Source of the DNA: Spirochaetia bacterium
Lineage (GTDB): Bacteria; Spirochaetota; Spirochaetia; Treponematales; Rectinemataceae
Reading direction: 5' to 3'
NCBI GenBank assembly: GCA_021286925.1
Contig: JAJTBL010000099.1
Location: forward strand, 1 to 6,910
Length of the DNA stretch: 6,910 nt
Shown: one piece after another, positions 5,638 through 6,910 of the stretch
Numbering within the stretch: position 1 is the first letter of the stretch
Layout of the letters: every line of letters begins with the position of its first letter
Program-made: the position numbers and the translations under genes
Notes under the pieces: generated by a model
The model's input: the letters and a program-made list of their open reading frames with translations, nothing else
Told to the model about the DNA's origin: nothing
Databases searched by the model: none

Positions 5638-6270
5638 TCAGAAGATGTCGAGCTCATTATCGGCTCCGTGAAACGTGGCATCCTGGGACACAAGGGTCGA
5701 CTGGGACTCGTCAACCGCCTCCACCTTTTCGTCCCCAGGCTGAACCGATTCTTCCAAATCGGCGCTTTTCTGCACGGAAATACCCATCACCAGATCTTCA
5801 AAGGCGTCCAGCTTTTCCAAGGCGTGAACAAGTCCATCTTCAATCCTGGCTTGTTCCTTCCTCAGCTCCTCAGCATGGCTTTCAAGCTCAGCCGCCCGAT
5901 GTTCGGCAGCCAGTGCTCTGTCGCGATATGAGGCAACTTCGGCTTCCGCAGCATTGGCTTTGCGTTCGAATGCGGCTGCCCGCTCCGCTGCTTCAGCGGC
6001 GCGAAGCTCCGCTTCTTTGGCCCGCTCTTCAGCTTCCCGGGCCTTGGAAGTCAGCTCTTCGATACGGGAGCTTGATTCGGAAGCAAGCCGTACCGAAAGC
6101 GCTGTTTTTCTCTCGAGCTCGGAATATGCGTTTCGAACCTGCTCTTCGGCGCGGGTTGCGTCGATGAGTTTCTGTTCCAGTTCCGCGTTTTCCCTGCGAA
6201 GTTTGTCAATCAGGACAACCGCTTTTTCGACCCGTGCCTCGAGGGCACGGATTTGCTCGAGACTGACCAT
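5638..6270 (-). CDS. ZapB-like coiled-coil protein with an acidic C-terminal tail
   Basis: The 210-residue protein is almost wholly helical and rich in Ala, Glu, Arg and Lys, with heptad-like spacing over residues 1-162 (for example REAEERAKEAELRAAEAAER at 78-97). Its N-terminus, SLEQIRALEARVEKAVVLI (3-21), follows the same pattern as E. coli ZapB (SLE....LEA.V..A...I..L). ZapB is only 81 residues, so this would be a ZapB-type zipper extended by more than 100 residues. Residues 165-210 form a Ser/Asp/Glu-rich, probably disordered tail ending NELDIF. There is no signal peptide or membrane segment. It starts 3 bases after the rplT stop, with GCAGG 8 bases upstream inside rplT, and precedes zapA by 22 bases. 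I infer a division-ring role. Coiled-coil similarity can mislead, so the ZapB assignment is moderate. Confidence 0.75.
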   Translation of the reverse strand: MVSLEQIRALEARVEKAVVLIDKLRRENAELEQKLIDATRAEEQVRNAYSELERKTALSVRLASESSSRIEELTSKAREAEERAKEAELRAAEAAERAAAFERKANAAEAEVASYRDRALAAEHRAAELESHAEELRKEQARIEDGLVHALEKLDAFEDLVMGISVQKSADLEESVQPGDEKVEAVDESQSTLVSQDATFHGADNELDIF

Positions 6271-6273
6271 GGC

Positions 6274-6633
6274 TTATGCCTGCAAGGCTGACTTGGCCTT
6301 GTCGACAACTGCGGTGAACGCTGCCGGATCGCGGACTGCGAGATCGGCAAGCAATTTGCGATCGAGCGTGACACCTGATTTATTCAGCCCTTCGATAAAG
6401 CGGCTGTAGGTAATATCCTGGGCACGGCAGGCTGCGTTGATTCGGGCGATCCAGAGGGTTCTGAAATCTCCCTTCTTGTCGCGCCTGTCCTTGTAGGCAT
6501 CAGACAGAGCCTTGGCTACAGCGTCTTTGGCAACTTTGTAGTTGGAATGGCGTCTTCCCCAATACCCTTTGGCAATCTTCAATATTTTTTTGCGGTGATC
6601 TTTTCTTCTGGTACCGTCTACTGCTCTTGGCAT
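6274..6633 (-). CDS. rplT: 50S ribosomal protein L20
   Basis: The 119-residue basic protein matches L20 in length and motifs: RKKILKIAKGYWGRRHSNYKVA (14-35), DRRDKKGDFRTLWIARINAA (53-72), YSRFIEGLNKSGVTLDRKLLADLA (80-103) and a C-terminal AFTAVVDKAK. L20 binds 23S rRNA early in 50S assembly. In several bacteria it also represses its own operon at a leader located upstream of infC or rpmI, which is not visible here. The N-terminus (MPRAVDGTRRKDH) differs from the common MPRVKRGxxAR form, as I recall for spirochaetes. AGGAG at 6645-6641 lies 7 bases before ATG 6633. It starts 28 bases after rpmI ends, in the universal infC-rpmI-rplT order. Confidence 0.97.
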   Translation of the reverse strand: MPRAVDGTRRKDHRKKILKIAKGYWGRRHSNYKVAKDAVAKALSDAYKDRRDKKGDFRTLWIARINAACRAQDITYSRFIEGLNKSGVTLDRKLLADLAVRDPAAFTAVVDKAKSALQA

Positions 6634-6661
6634 AGTTTTTCTCCTGTACTAACGGGCGCTC

Positions 6662-6862
6662 TCAGCCATTGGGCAAAAGCTTCTTCTTGATCTGATGAAC
6701 CGGACCGGCATCAACAAAGCCTGGCTTTCTGAGATTTCTCTTTCGCTTGGTGGTTTTCTTGGTAAGAATATGGCGAAGATTCATCTTCTTGTATTTTACC
6801 TTTCCACTGGCGGTCAGGGTAAATCGCTTGCTGGCCGCTTTCTTTGTTTTCATCTTGGGCAT
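6662..6862 (-). CDS. rpmI: 50S ribosomal protein L35
   Basis: The 66-residue, very basic protein begins MPKMKTKKAASKRFTLTASG and continues with KKMNLRHILTKKTTKRKRNLRK (25-46). Both are diagnostic for L35, a late-assembling 50S protein close to 23S rRNA domains I and V, and the length is typical (64-66). AAGGA at 6876-6872 lies 9 bases upstream of ATG 6862. It directly precedes rplT and follows what appears to be the end of infC, so the three form the standard IF3-L35-L20 transcription unit. Confidence 0.97.
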   Translation of the reverse strand: MPKMKTKKAASKRFTLTASGKVKYKKMNLRHILTKKTTKRKRNLRKPGFVDAGPVHQIKKKLLPNG

Positions 6863-6889
6863 AATCTACCATCCTTGACGTAATCTGGC

Positions 6890-6910
6890 TTATTCTGCTG
6901 TGACACCGGA
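6890..6910 (-). CDS. infC: Probable last codons of infC (translation initiation factor IF3)
   Basis: At the right edge the minus strand reads six open codons (SGVTAE) followed by TAA at 6892-6890, 27 bases before rpmI. Six codons cannot identify a protein. The call rests on the near-universal infC-rpmI-rplT order and the variable, low-complexity C-terminal tails of IF3. Confidence 0.4.
   Translation of the reverse strand, partial: SGVTAE

Noticed and set aside
5431..5931. Plus-strand open frame of 166 codons
   Set aside because: It lies wholly antisense to zapA and the ZapB-like gene, with no Shine-Dalgarno sequence or recognisable motif.
5954..6409. Plus-strand open frame of 151 codons rich in Ser and Arg
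   Set aside because: It is the antisense shadow of the Ala/Glu-rich coiled-coil gene and rplT; composition mirrors the codons below it and no known domain appears.
1..6910. Mobile element, CRISPR array, defence island or new multi-gene system
   Set aside because: No repeats, terminal inverted repeats, transposase or phage motifs or compositional breaks were seen. All the genes belong to widely conserved housekeeping families, apart from the lineage-specific coiled-coil protein.

Overview
The window looks like ordinary chromosomal housekeeping DNA from a free-living-type bacterium of roughly balanced GC content. The gene order infC(tail)-rpmI-rplT-(ZapB-like)-zapA-rpoZ-miaA, the short omega subunit, the L20 N-terminus and a MiaA with an enlarged P-loop region remind me most of spirochaetes (Spirochaetales/Treponema relatives). 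That placement is recalled protein resemblance, not a computed one. I see no mobile element, CRISPR array, tRNA, rRNA or phage gene, and no convincing new multi-gene system.

Layout. (1) 1-431, minus: N-terminal part of an HD-domain phosphohydrolase of the COG1078/SAMHD1-like type, running off the left edge. (2) 432-542: divergent intergenic region with a strong plus-strand promoter. (3) 543-1493, plus: RlmM-like 2'-O-ribose methyltransferase, converging on and overlapping by 15 bases with (4) 1479-3530, minus: a Rep/PcrA/UvrD superfamily 1 helicase. (5) 3546-4028, minus: a small COG2426-type membrane protein just upstream of the helicase, so the two probably share one transcript from a promoter at 4039-4067. 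(6) 4129-6910, minus: a dense operon reading infC tail, rpmI (L35), rplT (L20), a ZapB-like coiled-coil protein, zapA, rpoZ (omega) and miaA. The miaA frame is broken by one missing base near 4825.

How the genes fit together. The right-hand operon joins translation (IF3, L35, L20), division-ring assembly (ZapB-like and ZapA), transcription (omega) and tRNA A37 modification (MiaA), all growth-linked functions. Most genes in it have close spacing and a recognisable Shine-Dalgarno sequence. By contrast, the first genes of the two other transcripts (methyltransferase and COG2426 protein) lack a Shine-Dalgarno sequence and have near-consensus -35/-10 boxes placed so that transcription should begin 0-4 bases before the start codon. 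They are candidates for leaderless mRNAs.

The observations most worth checking are the two leaderless promoters, the miaA frameshift, and the ZapB-like protein encoded immediately before zapA.
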